39,764 nucleotides of DNA, from contig DASXJE010000029.1 in NCBI GenBank assembly GCA_036497565.1, forward strand, positions 1-39,764, in the 5' to 3' direction. Shown here in pieces: positions 1 through 7,593 of the stretch (position 1 is the stretch's first letter; each line of letters starts with the position of its first letter). Both the position numbers and the translations under genes were made by a program. Source of the DNA: Mycobacteriales bacterium. Its GTDB lineage: Bacteria; Actinomycetota; Actinomycetes; Mycobacteriales; QHCD01. The notes below the pieces were generated by a model. That model was not told the DNA's origin and did no database searches. It saw only the letters and a program-made list of their open reading frames with translations.

Positions 1-209
1 ACCGGCGGGCGGCGGGCGGCGAACACCGCGATCGCGCCGGCCTGCCGCGCCTGCGCCCACGACGCCAGCCGGTCCCAGCCGTCGATCACCTCGACCAGAT
101 CGTCATCGCCCAGCCCGGCCACATCGGTCGACTCCAACCGGGCCGCCAACGCCGGGCCCGGCGCCGCCTCCGCCCACCGGAAGCCATCCCCATCGTCACC
201 ATCGAACAT
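1..209 (-). CDS. DUF222/HNH-endonuclease-type protein, N-terminal part (runs off the window)
   Basis: The 69 visible residues begin MFDGDDGDGFRW and continue with PGPALAARLE, GLGDDDLVEVIDGWDRLASWAQARQ. This phrase is characteristic of the N-terminus of actinobacterial DUF222 proteins (the M. tuberculosis 13E12 repeat family), which usually end in an HNH nuclease domain. That domain would lie beyond position 1 and is not seen. The ATG at 209 lies 7 nt after a TAGAAT -10 box (222-217), so the message is probably leaderless, and the start codon sits inside a perfect LexA box. DUF222 genes are multicopy and their biological role is unsettled. The family call rests on the N-terminal pattern only. 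Confidence 0.75.
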   Translation of the reverse strand, partial: MFDGDDGDGFRWAEAAPGPALAARLESTDVAGLGDDDLVEVIDGWDRLASWAQARQAGAIAVFAARRPP

Positions 210-217
210 GCGTTCGA
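202..217. promoter_or_regulatory. LexA (SOS) box over the start codon of the DUF222 gene
   Basis: TCGAAC-ATGC-GTTCGA is a perfect inverted repeat matching the actinobacterial SOS consensus TCGAAC-N4-GTTCGA. It covers the predicted transcription start and includes the ATG (209-207) of the minus-strand gene. LexA bound here would block the polymerase at the start site, so DNA damage would be the expected inducer. Several mycobacterial 13E12 genes are known to carry such boxes. Confidence 0.85.
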
Positions 218-222
218 TTCTA
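217..222 (-). promoter_or_regulatory. -10 box TAGAAT of the DUF222 gene
   Basis: TAGAAT on the minus strand is followed by 7 nt and then ATG, the geometry of a leaderless actinobacterial transcript. The box shares its last base with the SOS box. I see no clear -35 element. Confidence 0.6.
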
Positions 223-283
223 GGGACGCCGCCCCGAACCCCGCTCGCGCTGTCCACACCCCCACCGCACCCCGCAGCAGCGC

Positions 284-1198
284 TCACATCGCCCGGTAGT
301 CGCGCACCGCCAGCCGCGGTCCACGCCTCGGCGGAGCGACGCCGCTGACCTCGATGAGCCGTACGACGCGATGCCGGTGCGGCTGATACGGCGCCAGTAG
401 CGCCAGCATCCCCGCGTCGTCGGTCCGCGCACCGGTGAGGGCCCAGCCGACGAGGTTCGGGATGTTGTAGTCGCCGACCGACACCGCGTCGGCATCGCCC
501 CACGCCCGCTGCGCCACCTCGGCAGCGGTCCAGGCACCGACGCCGGGAACCCGTCGCAACCGATCCAGCGCCGCCACAGCGTCGAGGTCGACAGCCTCCT
601 CCAGGCGGTCGGCCACGGTGGCCACCGCCCGGATCGTCCGGCGGCGGGTCCGGTCCACCCCGGCCCGGTGCCAGTCCCAGTCGGGCAGAGCGAGCAGGGT
701 GCGCGCGTCGGGCGGCACCCGCAGCGTCGCGGGACCCACACCCCGACCCGGGGCGGGCGCGCCGTACCGCAGCAGCAGCTCCCGCCAGGACCGACGGGCC
801 TCCTTGCCGGTCACCTTCTGCTCCAGCACCGCGGGCACCAGCTGGTCGAACACCAGCCCGGTCCGCGGGATCCGCAGGCCGGGGTGGCGACGGGCGGCGT
901 CGCGCAGGACCGGGTGCCGCGGAACGAACCCGGTCGGATCGTCGCGGCGGCCGAGCAGGTCCGGGACACCCTCGAGCGCCCAGTCCGCGCCGGGTCCCCA
1001 CGCCGTGGCGTGCACGACCCCCGACCGGACCTGCAGCGCCAGGGTCACCGGCCCGTCCGGGCTCATCGCCGCGCGCCAGAAGACGCCGGCCGCGTCGACC
1101 CGGTGCGCGGGGTCGCCGTATCCACGGCGCAGCGGGGCGAGCGTGGCGAGCACATCCAGCGGACCATCGGGGGTCCACCGCCGCTCGCGACCGGTCAT
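284..1198 (-). CDS. DNA-3-methyladenine glycosylase, AlkA-like (HhH-GPD superfamily)
   Basis: The 304-residue protein would excise alkylated purines from DNA as a base-excision repair monofunctional glycosylase. The helix-hairpin-helix is VPGVGAWTA (residues about 218-225), followed by RAWGDADAVSVGDYN, where Asp243 aligns with the catalytic Asp of AlkA. EQKVTGKEA (126-134) matches the usual EQQV-type helix of the family. The length suits the AlkA-2 group without the Ada regulatory domain. The ATG at 1198 shares one base with the manC stop (TGATG), so its translation is probably coupled to manC. A longer in-frame extension upstream reads through the manC 3' end and is not needed. Confidence 0.85.
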   Translation of the reverse strand: MTGRERRWTPDGPLDVLATLAPLRRGYGDPAHRVDAAGVFWRAAMSPDGPVTLALQVRSGVVHATAWGPGADWALEGVPDLLGRRDDPTGFVPRHPVLRDAARRHPGLRIPRTGLVFDQLVPAVLEQKVTGKEARRSWRELLLRYGAPAPGRGVGPATLRVPPDARTLLALPDWDWHRAGVDRTRRRTIRAVATVADRLEEAVDLDAVAALDRLRRVPGVGAWTAAEVAQRAWGDADAVSVGDYNIPNLVGWALTGARTDDAGMLALLAPYQPHRHRVVRLIEVSGVAPPRRGPRLAVRDYRAM

Positions 1199-2292
1199 CA
1201 CACGAGGTCGGTGCGTCCGTCGGCGCGCAGGTCGTCGACCAGCGCCCTGACCTCCTGGGCGCGGTCGCGCGGACACACCAGGAGGGCGTCCGGCGTGTCG
1301 ACCACCACCAGGTCGCGGACGCCGAGCAGCGCGACCAGCCGGTCGGAGCCGGCGTCGACCAGGCTGCCGGCGCTGTCCCGCGCGAGAACCGGGCCGGCGC
1401 CGAGGCGCACCACGCCGGCGGGATCCGGCGGAAGGACGCTCGCGAGGGTGTCCCAGTCGCCGACGTCGTTCCAGCCGAGACTGGCCGGCACGGTGGCGAC
1501 CCGGCCGCGCCGCCCGGCGTCCTCCATGACGCCCTGGTCGACGTTGGCCTTAGGCAGGGTGGGCCACACATCGCCGAGCACCTCGTCGCGGCGCGCTGTT
1601 TCCCAGCTGTCGGCGATGCGCTCCAGCCCGGCCGCGAGCTCGGGCAGCTGGCGGTGCAACTCCTCGAGGAAGGCCTCGGTGCGCCAGACGAACATCGAGG
1701 CGTTCCACAGATAGCGGCCGTCGGCAAGGTATTCGCGGGCGACCTGCGGCGTCGGCTTCTCCTTGAACTCCTCGGCACGGTACGCCGGCCCGGCGCCGAT
1801 CTGCGCACCCCGCCGGATGTAGCCGAAGCCGGTCTCCGGCGCGGTCGGGGTCAGTCCGATCGTCACGAGCGAGCCGTCCGCCGCGGCGTCGGCCGCCGCG
1901 CGCACCGCTGTGTCGAACGCGTCGGTGTCGCGGACCAGGTGGTCGGCCGCGAAGGAACCCATGACGGCCTCCGGGTCGCGGCGGTGGATCAGTACGGCGG
2001 CCAGCCCGATCGCCGGCGCGGAGTCGCGCGGCGCCGGCTCCACCAGGACGTTTCCGGCCGGCAGTTCGGGCAACTGGCGGGCGACCTCGGCGGCGTGCGC
2101 CACGCCCGTCACGACGTACGTCGAGGCGGGCTCGATCACGTTGTCCAGCCGGGCCCGGGTGGACTGGATCAGCGACCGGCCACCGGATCCGAGGTCGAGC
2201 AGGAACTTCGGGCGGTTCGCCCGCGACAGCGGCCACAGCCGGGTGCCGCTTCCGCCCGCCGGGATGACGCCGTACATCCGCGAGATGCTCAC
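1198..2292 (-). CDS. manC: Mannose-1-phosphate guanylyltransferase
   Basis: The enzyme makes GDP-mannose from mannose-1-phosphate and GTP for mannans and cell-envelope glycolipids. The nucleotidyltransferase signature GGSGTRLWPLSR lies at residues about 13-24, followed by RPKFLLDLG; FKEKPT and WNASMFVWR are typical of this subgroup. At 364 residues it is the short, single-domain form without the phosphomannose-isomerase half, as in mycobacteria. The start is taken as GTG at 2292, because a TACGCT -10 box (2305-2300) lies 7 nt upstream, a leaderless arrangement. The ATG at 2277, just before YGVIPAGG, is the alternative. It is divergent from the GT-C gene at 2396. Confidence 0.9.
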   Translation of the reverse strand: MSISRMYGVIPAGGSGTRLWPLSRANRPKFLLDLGSGGRSLIQSTRARLDNVIEPASTYVVTGVAHAAEVARQLPELPAGNVLVEPAPRDSAPAIGLAAVLIHRRDPEAVMGSFAADHLVRDTDAFDTAVRAAADAAADGSLVTIGLTPTAPETGFGYIRRGAQIGAGPAYRAEEFKEKPTPQVAREYLADGRYLWNASMFVWRTEAFLEELHRQLPELAAGLERIADSWETARRDEVLGDVWPTLPKANVDQGVMEDAGRRGRVATVPASLGWNDVGDWDTLASVLPPDPAGVVRLGAGPVLARDSAGSLVDAGSDRLVALLGVRDLVVVDTPDALLVCPRDRAQEVRALVDDLRADGRTDLV

Positions 2293-2299
2293 CGGTACA

Positions 2300-2305
2300 A
2301 GCGTA
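2300..2305 (-). promoter_or_regulatory. -10 box TACGCT of manC, leaderless
   Basis: TACGCT on the minus strand is followed by 7 nt (TGTACCG) and then the GTG start. This spacing is repeated at five or more genes in the window and supports GTG 2292 over ATG 2277. Confidence 0.5.
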
Positions 2306-2352
2306 GCGGCGCGCCCGTCATCGGTATCCGGGACGCCGGGCCGGTCGGCGGA

Positions 2353-2358
2353 TACGCT
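2353..2358 (+). promoter_or_regulatory. Candidate -10 box for the GT-C gene at 2396
   Basis: TACGCT lies 37 nt before the ATG, with GGAG at 2379-2382 between them. It would give a short leader of about 30 nt. No -35 is evident. Confidence 0.3.
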
Positions 2359-2395
2359 GCCGGTGGCCACCTCCTCACGGAGCGGACTCAGCTGC

Positions 2396-4318
2396 ATGAC
2401 GGACGACACGCACCAGGAGCGGCGGACCGGACCGGTCGAGCCGACCGGTCCGCAGACCCGCCGTTGGGTCGCGGAGGACGAGCCGGACGCCGACAGCGCC
2501 GATCAGCCCGCGGGATCGCGGCGGCCCAGCCGGCCGGCCGACCCCTACCTCGACCAGCCGACCACCGTGCATCACTTCAACGACATCGACGACGACCCCG
2601 CCGGCGACCCCGACGCGACGATGACCTGGGCGGTGCCGACGGCGACCGCATCGGCGCAGCCTCGCGAGGACGACACCCAGGACATCCCGACCGGGGTTCC
2701 CGCCGAGGCCCCGGAAACGCCACCGCCACCGCCACGGCACCGACCGCCGGTGCTGGTGTGGGTGCTCACCGCGCTGCAGATCGCGCTGATGTTGATGTGC
2801 ACGTTCCTCTACCCCGCACTCGCCGGGCCCACCGAGGCGCGGCAGGTGGATCTGGTCTACAGCTTCGTCAACGGCAACGCCTTCTACGCCCCCGGAACCC
2901 GGCTCGAGTCCGCCGGCGTCGCGACCGCAGCCGCCCAACACCAGTTCCCGCCCACGTCTCCCCTGTCCGGGCAGTCGGTGACACCGCGCGGCCAGCGACA
3001 ATCCCTCGACGCACTCGGCGGCGACCGGGTCGGCCGGATCCGGGTCGACAATCCGCTCGTGGCCCACCCGCCGCTGTACTACATGCTCGCCGCCGGGGTG
3101 GTGAAGGCCTTCCCGAACTCCGCGCAGTGGCCCTATGACCGCACGGTCGCGGTGCTGCGCTACCTGTCCATCCTGTTGTTGGCACCGTTGCCGCTGCTCC
3201 TCTGGGCCGCCGCCCGCAGGCTGTCCGACAACGGGCCGGCGGCGGTGGTCGCCGCCGCCCTGCCGATCGCCGTGCCGGGCCTGGCGCGGCTCGGCGGCTC
3301 GGTGAGCAACCTTCCGCTGCTCATCCTGCTGACCGCGTCGCTGACCCTGCTGCTGGCGAAGGTGCTCACCGGCGACCTCCGGGTCCGCACCGGTGTCATC
3401 GCCGGCATCGTCACCGGGCTCGCCTGCCTGACCCAGGGACTCGCGCTGGTCCTGCCGATCGCGGTGATCGCGGCGTACGTCGTCTCCTGGCTGCGGCACC
3501 GTCGTCCGGTGTGGGCGCCGGCGCTGTGGGCAGTCGGCCTGACGCTGGCGATCAGCGGTTGGTGGTGGGTGCGCAGCCTGGTGCTCTACGGCTCGCTGCA
3601 GCCCGACGGCGTCGGCTCGGACGGGCTGGTCTCGACGGCGGGCGCCGCGCCGCAGCACGCGTGGGGCGACCTGTTCCGTTCGCTGGTGCTGGGATCCTGG
3701 GGCGGCATCGGCCTGCCGGACTCCCCCCGGTTCTCCGGGCCGTTCAGCTGGGCATGGGTCACCGCTCTGCTCGCCGGAGTCGTCGTGGCGCTGATCCTCG
3801 GAATCGGCCGCGGCTGGGGTCGCGCGACCGCGGCGGTCTTCGTCCTGCCCGCGCTGCTCACGCTCGGCCTGCTGATCATCAACGCCCGGCCGGCGTTCCT
3901 CGCCACCGGCGACGTGTCGGCGCTGCAGGGCCGATTCCTGTACGCCGCGATGGGCGGGTTGTTCGTGCTCTGCGGGATCGGGGCGGCGCAGCTCCTCGGC
4001 CGGACCGCGTCCCGGTGGCTGCCGTTGATCGTCGTCACCGCCGGGCTGGTCACGCAGGCGTGGGCCTGGCGCCAGCTGATCCACGCGTGGTGGGCCCCGG
4101 CGACCAAGAGCAGTTCCACCGAGATCGGCGACGCGTTCCGGGCGGTGCTGCGCTGGTCGCCGTGGTCGCATGCGGTCACGACCGGGCCGTTCATCGCGGT
4201 GGCGGCACTCGGGGTGCTCGCGGGCGTCCTGGCGCTCATCTACATCCGGCCGCGCGGCGGGAGCGGCTCACCCTACGGCACCGTCAGGGTCGATCCACGG
4301 ACCGCTCGGATCCGCTGA
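2396..4318 (+). CDS. Multi-pass membrane protein, GT-C / DUF2142-like putative glycosyltransferase
   Basis: The 640-residue protein has two parts. Residues 1-116 are hydrophilic, acidic and Pro/Thr-rich with a PPPPP stretch, probably a disordered cytoplasmic tail. From about 118 come many hydrophobic helices (VLVWVLTALQIALMLMCTFLY first). After helix 1 there is a large extracytoplasmic loop with PTEARQVDLVYSFVNG and later NPLVAHPPLYYML, a pattern typical of DUF2142/GT-C membrane enzymes. Such enzymes use polyprenyl-phosphate sugars on the outer face of the membrane. Substrate cannot be read from sequence. The ATG at 2396 follows CGGAGCGG at an acceptable though long distance. The last 35 bp overlap the convergent GT2 gene. 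Confidence 0.7.
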   Translation: MTDDTHQERRTGPVEPTGPQTRRWVAEDEPDADSADQPAGSRRPSRPADPYLDQPTTVHHFNDIDDDPAGDPDATMTWAVPTATASAQPREDDTQDIPTGVPAEAPETPPPPPRHRPPVLVWVLTALQIALMLMCTFLYPALAGPTEARQVDLVYSFVNGNAFYAPGTRLESAGVATAAAQHQFPPTSPLSGQSVTPRGQRQSLDALGGDRVGRIRVDNPLVAHPPLYYMLAAGVVKAFPNSAQWPYDRTVAVLRYLSILLLAPLPLLLWAAARRLSDNGPAAVVAAALPIAVPGLARLGGSVSNLPLLILLTASLTLLLAKVLTGDLRVRTGVIAGIVTGLACLTQGLALVLPIAVIAAYVVSWLRHRRPVWAPALWAVGLTLAISGWWWVRSLVLYGSLQPDGVGSDGLVSTAGAAPQHAWGDLFRSLVLGSWGGIGLPDSPRFSGPFSWAWVTALLAGVVVALILGIGRGWGRATAAVFVLPALLTLGLLIINARPAFLATGDVSALQGRFLYAAMGGLFVLCGIGAAQLLGRTASRWLPLIVVTAGLVTQAWAWRQLIHAWWAPATKSSSTEIGDAFRAVLRWSPWSHAVTTGPFIAVAALGVLAGVLALIYIRPRGGSGSPYGTVRVDPRTARIR

Positions 4319-5210
4319 GCGAATCAGCTCCGCGGGTGGGTCGCGCCCCGTCGCCGACCTGGCGCACCAGCCGCGACATCCCGCTGCGGGCCGCGAGGCC
4401 GGCGTGCAGGCCGAGCCGGACCGGCAACCACCCGGTGCCGGAGTAATGCCGGGACAGGTAGCGGTAGGCGCTCCGGTGGTGCTCGGCGACCATCGCCGAG
4501 CGGCGGTGCCGGGTCGCCTGGCCGCCCTCGTGGACGACCACGGCCGCGGGGACGTAGACGTTGAGCCAGCCGGCGAGCCCGATCCGTTCGCCGAGATCGG
4601 TGTCCTCGAAGTACATGAAATAGGCCGGGTCGAAGCCGTGTACGGCGAGGAAGGCCTCGCGCCGGATCAGCAGGAGCGAGCCGGACAGCCACCCGACCGG
4701 ACCCTCCTCGGGGTCCGTACGTTCCTGCCGGTAGGTGCGGGTCCAGGGATTGCCGGGCCACCACCAGCCGACGAGGGCGTGGCCGATGCCCCGGCCGAGC
4801 GACGGGAGCGCCCGCGCGGACGGGTAGAGCGCGCCCTCGGGGGTGAGCAGGGCCGGCCCGAGCGCACCGGCACGCGGCCAGCGGGCGCTGGCGGCGAGCA
4901 GGGTATCGAGCGCCGCCGGTCTCCAGGTGAGGTCCGGGTTGGCGACGACCAGCCAGGGCGTGTCGGCCTGTGCGGCCCCGAGGTTCGCGGCCCGGCCGTA
5001 ACCGAGATTGCCGCCGGTACGGACCAGCGTCACCTCGGCCCGCTCCTCCGCCGCCCGCTCCGGCGCTCCGTCGTCCGAACCGTTGTCGACGAGGATCACC
5101 CGGTAGGGGTGGGTCGTAGCGTCCTGCAGGGTGTCGAGGAATCGGTCGAGTGCGGGGCCGGGCGAGTAGGTGACGACGACGACGGTGAGCTCTTCGGTGC
5201 CGTCACTCAT
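4284..5210 (-). CDS. wbbL: GT2 family glycosyltransferase, WbbL-like rhamnosyltransferase
   Basis: The 308-residue GT-A enzyme has VVVTYSPG, VDNGSDD (41-47), a nucleotide-binding NPD (91-93), WLSGSLLLIRREAF and YFMYFEDTDLGER (197-209). The combination is typical of WbbL, which adds rhamnose from dTDP-rhamnose to GlcNAc-PP-decaprenol to make the arabinogalactan linkage unit. Mycobacterial WbbL is about 300 residues and sits between manB/manC and rmlD. Here manC is about 2 kb away and rmlD about 21 kb away on the same strand. ATG 5210 overlaps the upstream stop by ATGA. The gene name is inferred from motifs and synteny; another rhamnosyltransferase is possible. Confidence 0.7.
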   Translation of the reverse strand: MSDGTEELTVVVVTYSPGPALDRFLDTLQDATTHPYRVILVDNGSDDGAPERAAEERAEVTLVRTGGNLGYGRAANLGAAQADTPWLVVANPDLTWRPAALDTLLAASARWPRAGALGPALLTPEGALYPSARALPSLGRGIGHALVGWWWPGNPWTRTYRQERTDPEEGPVGWLSGSLLLIRREAFLAVHGFDPAYFMYFEDTDLGERIGLAGWLNVYVPAAVVVHEGGQATRHRRSAMVAEHHRSAYRYLSRHYSGTGWLPVRLGLHAGLAARSGMSRLVRQVGDGARPTRGADSLSGSERSVDRP

Positions 5211-6343
5211 TGGGCAGCGGCGCGGGCGTAGCACGCGAGGTGCGCCTCCGCGCTGGCCGTCCAGGTGAACTCCGCGGCCCGCGCGACGGCCGCCTCCGCG
5301 AGCTGCCGGCGGCGGGGCTCGTCGTCGAGCAGGGCCGCAAGATTCACCGCGATCGAGTCCGGGTCGGCCTCGGTATAGGCGACCGCGTCACCGCCGACCT
5401 CAGGAAGGGAGAGCCGCGGTGTCGTCAGGACCGGCGAACCGCAGGCCATCGCCTCCAGCACCGGCAGACCGAATCCCTCGCCGTGGCTCGGATAGGCGAC
5501 CACGATGGCGCCGCCCAGATAGCCCCGCAGATCGGTGAAGCGGAGATAGCCCGGCCGCAGCACCCGCAGGTGGCTCGGCACCTCACCGAGGGCCGAGTCG
5601 ATCGAGTCGTCCCAGCCGCTGCCGCCGGCCAACACCAGCGCCGGCGGGTCGGGACGGTCGCGCACCGCGGTGACCCACCCGCGAATCAGGCTTGGCACGT
5701 TCTTCCGCGGCTCCAACATGCCGAGGAAGGCGACGTACGGCGTGCCGCGCAGACCGAGCCGCGCCTGCACCCGCTGCTTCTCGTCGTCGCTCGGCACATG
5801 GAACGTTTCACGGTCGACACCGTGGTAGGCGACATCGAGCATGGTGGAGTCCGCGTCGAGGACCCGGACCAACTCGTCGCGGGTGGCCTTCGACGGCACG
5901 ATGCAGCGGCTGGCGCGGTGCAGCGCGGTCTTGATCGCGGACCGGAAGAACGGGCCCTTGACCGCGGTGTGCACCTCGGGCTGGGTGAAGAACGTGGCGT
6001 CGTGGATCGTCACCACGACGGGACGGCCGGCTCGCAGCGGCATCGTGTAGTGCGGCGAGTGCACGACCTGGGCGTCGACCTGCTGCGCGACCAGCGGCAG
6101 GCCGGTCTGTTCCCAGGCCAGCCGGGCCGAGCGGTGCGCGATCGCGGCCGGACCCGGCACGATCATCGCGTTGGGGGCCATGCGTCCGTAGCGCTCGGCA
6201 TCGGAGCGCTGAGAGGCGACCGCGAGATCCGCGCCGAGCGTGCCGAGAGCCGCGATGAGGCCGTCGACGTAGCGTCCGACGCCGCCCCGGTCGGCGGGCA
6301 CCGCGGTCGCGTCGACGAGCACGCGGGGCGCGCTGCCAGACAC
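5207..6343 (-). CDS. GT4 family glycosyltransferase
   Basis: The 378-residue GT-B enzyme shows the N-terminal GGVGRYVDGL loop (20-29), VTIHDATFF, the hinge GMLEPRKN (208-215) and the EX7E motif EGFGLPVLE (Glu289-Glu297) of retaining GT4 enzymes. It would act in the cytoplasm with a nucleotide sugar donor. The start is GTG 6343, preceded by GAGGA 7 nt upstream. Its stop overlaps the wbbL-like start by 4 nt, so the two are translationally coupled and probably act in sequence on the same glycan. A -10-like TAGGGT lies at 6400-6395. Donor sugar is unknown; related enzymes are often annotated as mannosyltransferases. Confidence 0.85.
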   Translation of the reverse strand: MSGSAPRVLVDATAVPADRGGVGRYVDGLIAALGTLGADLAVASQRSDAERYGRMAPNAMIVPGPAAIAHRSARLAWEQTGLPLVAQQVDAQVVHSPHYTMPLRAGRPVVVTIHDATFFTQPEVHTAVKGPFFRSAIKTALHRASRCIVPSKATRDELVRVLDADSTMLDVAYHGVDRETFHVPSDDEKQRVQARLGLRGTPYVAFLGMLEPRKNVPSLIRGWVTAVRDRPDPPALVLAGGSGWDDSIDSALGEVPSHLRVLRPGYLRFTDLRGYLGGAIVVAYPSHGEGFGLPVLEAMACGSPVLTTPRLSLPEVGGDAVAYTEADPDSIAVNLAALLDDEPRRRQLAEAAVARAAEFTWTASAEAHLACYARAAAQ

Positions 6344-6394
6344 GATCGGTTCCTCGCTTCGTAGTGGTGAACTGTTGCTTCAAAGGTTCTCTCT

Positions 6395-6400
6395 ACCCTA
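6395..6400 (-). promoter_or_regulatory. Candidate -10 box for the GT4/wbbL-like pair
   Basis: TAGGGT on the minus strand lies about 50 nt before the GTG at 6343, giving a leader that includes the GAGGA ribosome-binding site. It is supported only by the -10 match. Confidence 0.35.
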
Positions 6401-6456
6401 CGCCGACGAGCCCCGCGACTCTGCCCACCTGAGGGGTACGGCGACGGCGCGTCCCG

Positions 6457-7563
6457 TCACGGGCTCAGGTCGGTGTAGAGCTTCCACAGTTGCTCGGCGG
6501 CGGTGTCCCACCGGTAGCTGGCGGCGCGATCCCGGCCCGCCGCCACGAGTCGCTGTCGCAGCCCCTCGTCGGCGGCGACGTCGTGCAGAGCGGCCGCCAG
6601 CGCCGCCGGATCCTCGCGCCGGACGACCACCGTCGCACCCCCGCCGACCTCGACGAGCGCCGGTGCGTCGGAGCTGACGACGGCCGTGCCCACCGACATC
6701 GCTTCGACGACCGGCAGCCCGAAGCCCTCCGCCCGGCTCGGCACGACCAGCGCCGTGGCGCCGGCGAGGGCGACGGCGAGGTCGGTGTCGTCCAGCCGGC
6801 CGAGGACCCGGATCCGTCCCGGGTCGATCCCGGCCCGCTCGGCCTGCCGGGCCGGGTCGACCCCGCCCCAGCCCGGCTGGCCGACGACGACCAGCGGCAG
6901 GTCCGGGGCGCCGGGGTGGGCCAGGGCGTCGATCAACACGTCCAGGCCCTTGCGCGGTTCGAGGGTCGCCAGGCTCATCAGGTAGCCGTCGGTCGGCAGC
7001 CGGAGCCGGTCGGCTCGCTGCGCGGCGTCGGCGGGGAGTCGCAGCGCCGCGCTGACGCCCTCCCCGACGACGGTCACCCGATCGCCCAGATCCAGTACCC
7101 GGGACAGGTCGTCGGCGACGGCCTGGGTGGGGACGATGATCCGGTCAGCCTCCCGCGCGGCGTGGTCGGCCATCCGCCGGTGCCAGGCCACCCCGCGCGG
7201 TGTGAGTGTCTCCGGATGGGTCCACGGCACGGCATCGTGCAGGGTGACGACCAGCGGCCGACCACGCTTCGGCGGCACGAGCAGCGTGGGCGCATGCACC
7301 ACATCAGCACGGGCCGGCGCCGGGCCGAGCCGGTGTTCCCAGGCCACGGTCAGCAACCTGCGCGGCAGCGGCAACCGACGGGGTCCGCCCACACCGGGGA
7401 GCCGGGCCCGGGCCGGGTCTCGATGCCATGCGGTCCATCCGGTCACGGTCGCGCCGGCGGGCGCCGCCGCGGCGACCGCCCGACCCACTTCGACGGTGTA
7501 GCGGCCGGTGCCACCGGGGACCGGCGCGAGACATTGCTCGACGATCATCGCGACGCGGGTCAC
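6457..7563 (-). CDS. GT4 family glycosyltransferase
   Basis: The 368-residue GT-B enzyme resembles its neighbour at 5207: GGTGRYTVEVGRA (17-29), VVTLHDAVPW, IIVPTQAVADDL, LATLEPRKGLDVL (198-210) and EGFGLPVVE (Glu279-Glu287). The two may be paralogues that add successive residues. GTG 7563 lies 7 nt after a TAGCGT box, so it is probably leaderless and transcribed on its own. A gap of 113 bp separates it from the downstream GT4 gene, which has its own promoter candidate. The gene ends before a short region with no recognisable element. Confidence 0.85.
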   Translation of the reverse strand: MTRVAMIVEQCLAPVPGGTGRYTVEVGRAVAAAAPAGATVTGWTAWHRDPARARLPGVGGPRRLPLPRRLLTVAWEHRLGPAPARADVVHAPTLLVPPKRGRPLVVTLHDAVPWTHPETLTPRGVAWHRRMADHAAREADRIIVPTQAVADDLSRVLDLGDRVTVVGEGVSAALRLPADAAQRADRLRLPTDGYLMSLATLEPRKGLDVLIDALAHPGAPDLPLVVVGQPGWGGVDPARQAERAGIDPGRIRVLGRLDDTDLAVALAGATALVVPSRAEGFGLPVVEAMSVGTAVVSSDAPALVEVGGGATVVVRREDPAALAAALHDVAADEGLRQRLVAAGRDRAASYRWDTAAEQLWKLYTDLSP

Positions 7564-7570
7564 CGGGGTG

Positions 7571-7576
7571 ACGCTA
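7571..7576 (-). promoter_or_regulatory. -10 box TAGCGT, leaderless GT4 gene
   Basis: TAGCGT is followed by 7 nt (CACCCCG) and GTG. It has the same geometry as the manC and DUF222 promoters. Confidence 0.5.
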
Positions 7577-7593
7577 CCGGCCTGCCGGTCCGG

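Noticed and set aside
2375-4171. Long minus-strand open frame opposite the GT-C gene
   Set aside because: Codon bias at high GC keeps frames open on the opposite strand; the product is repetitive Arg/Gly/Pro with no fold or motif.
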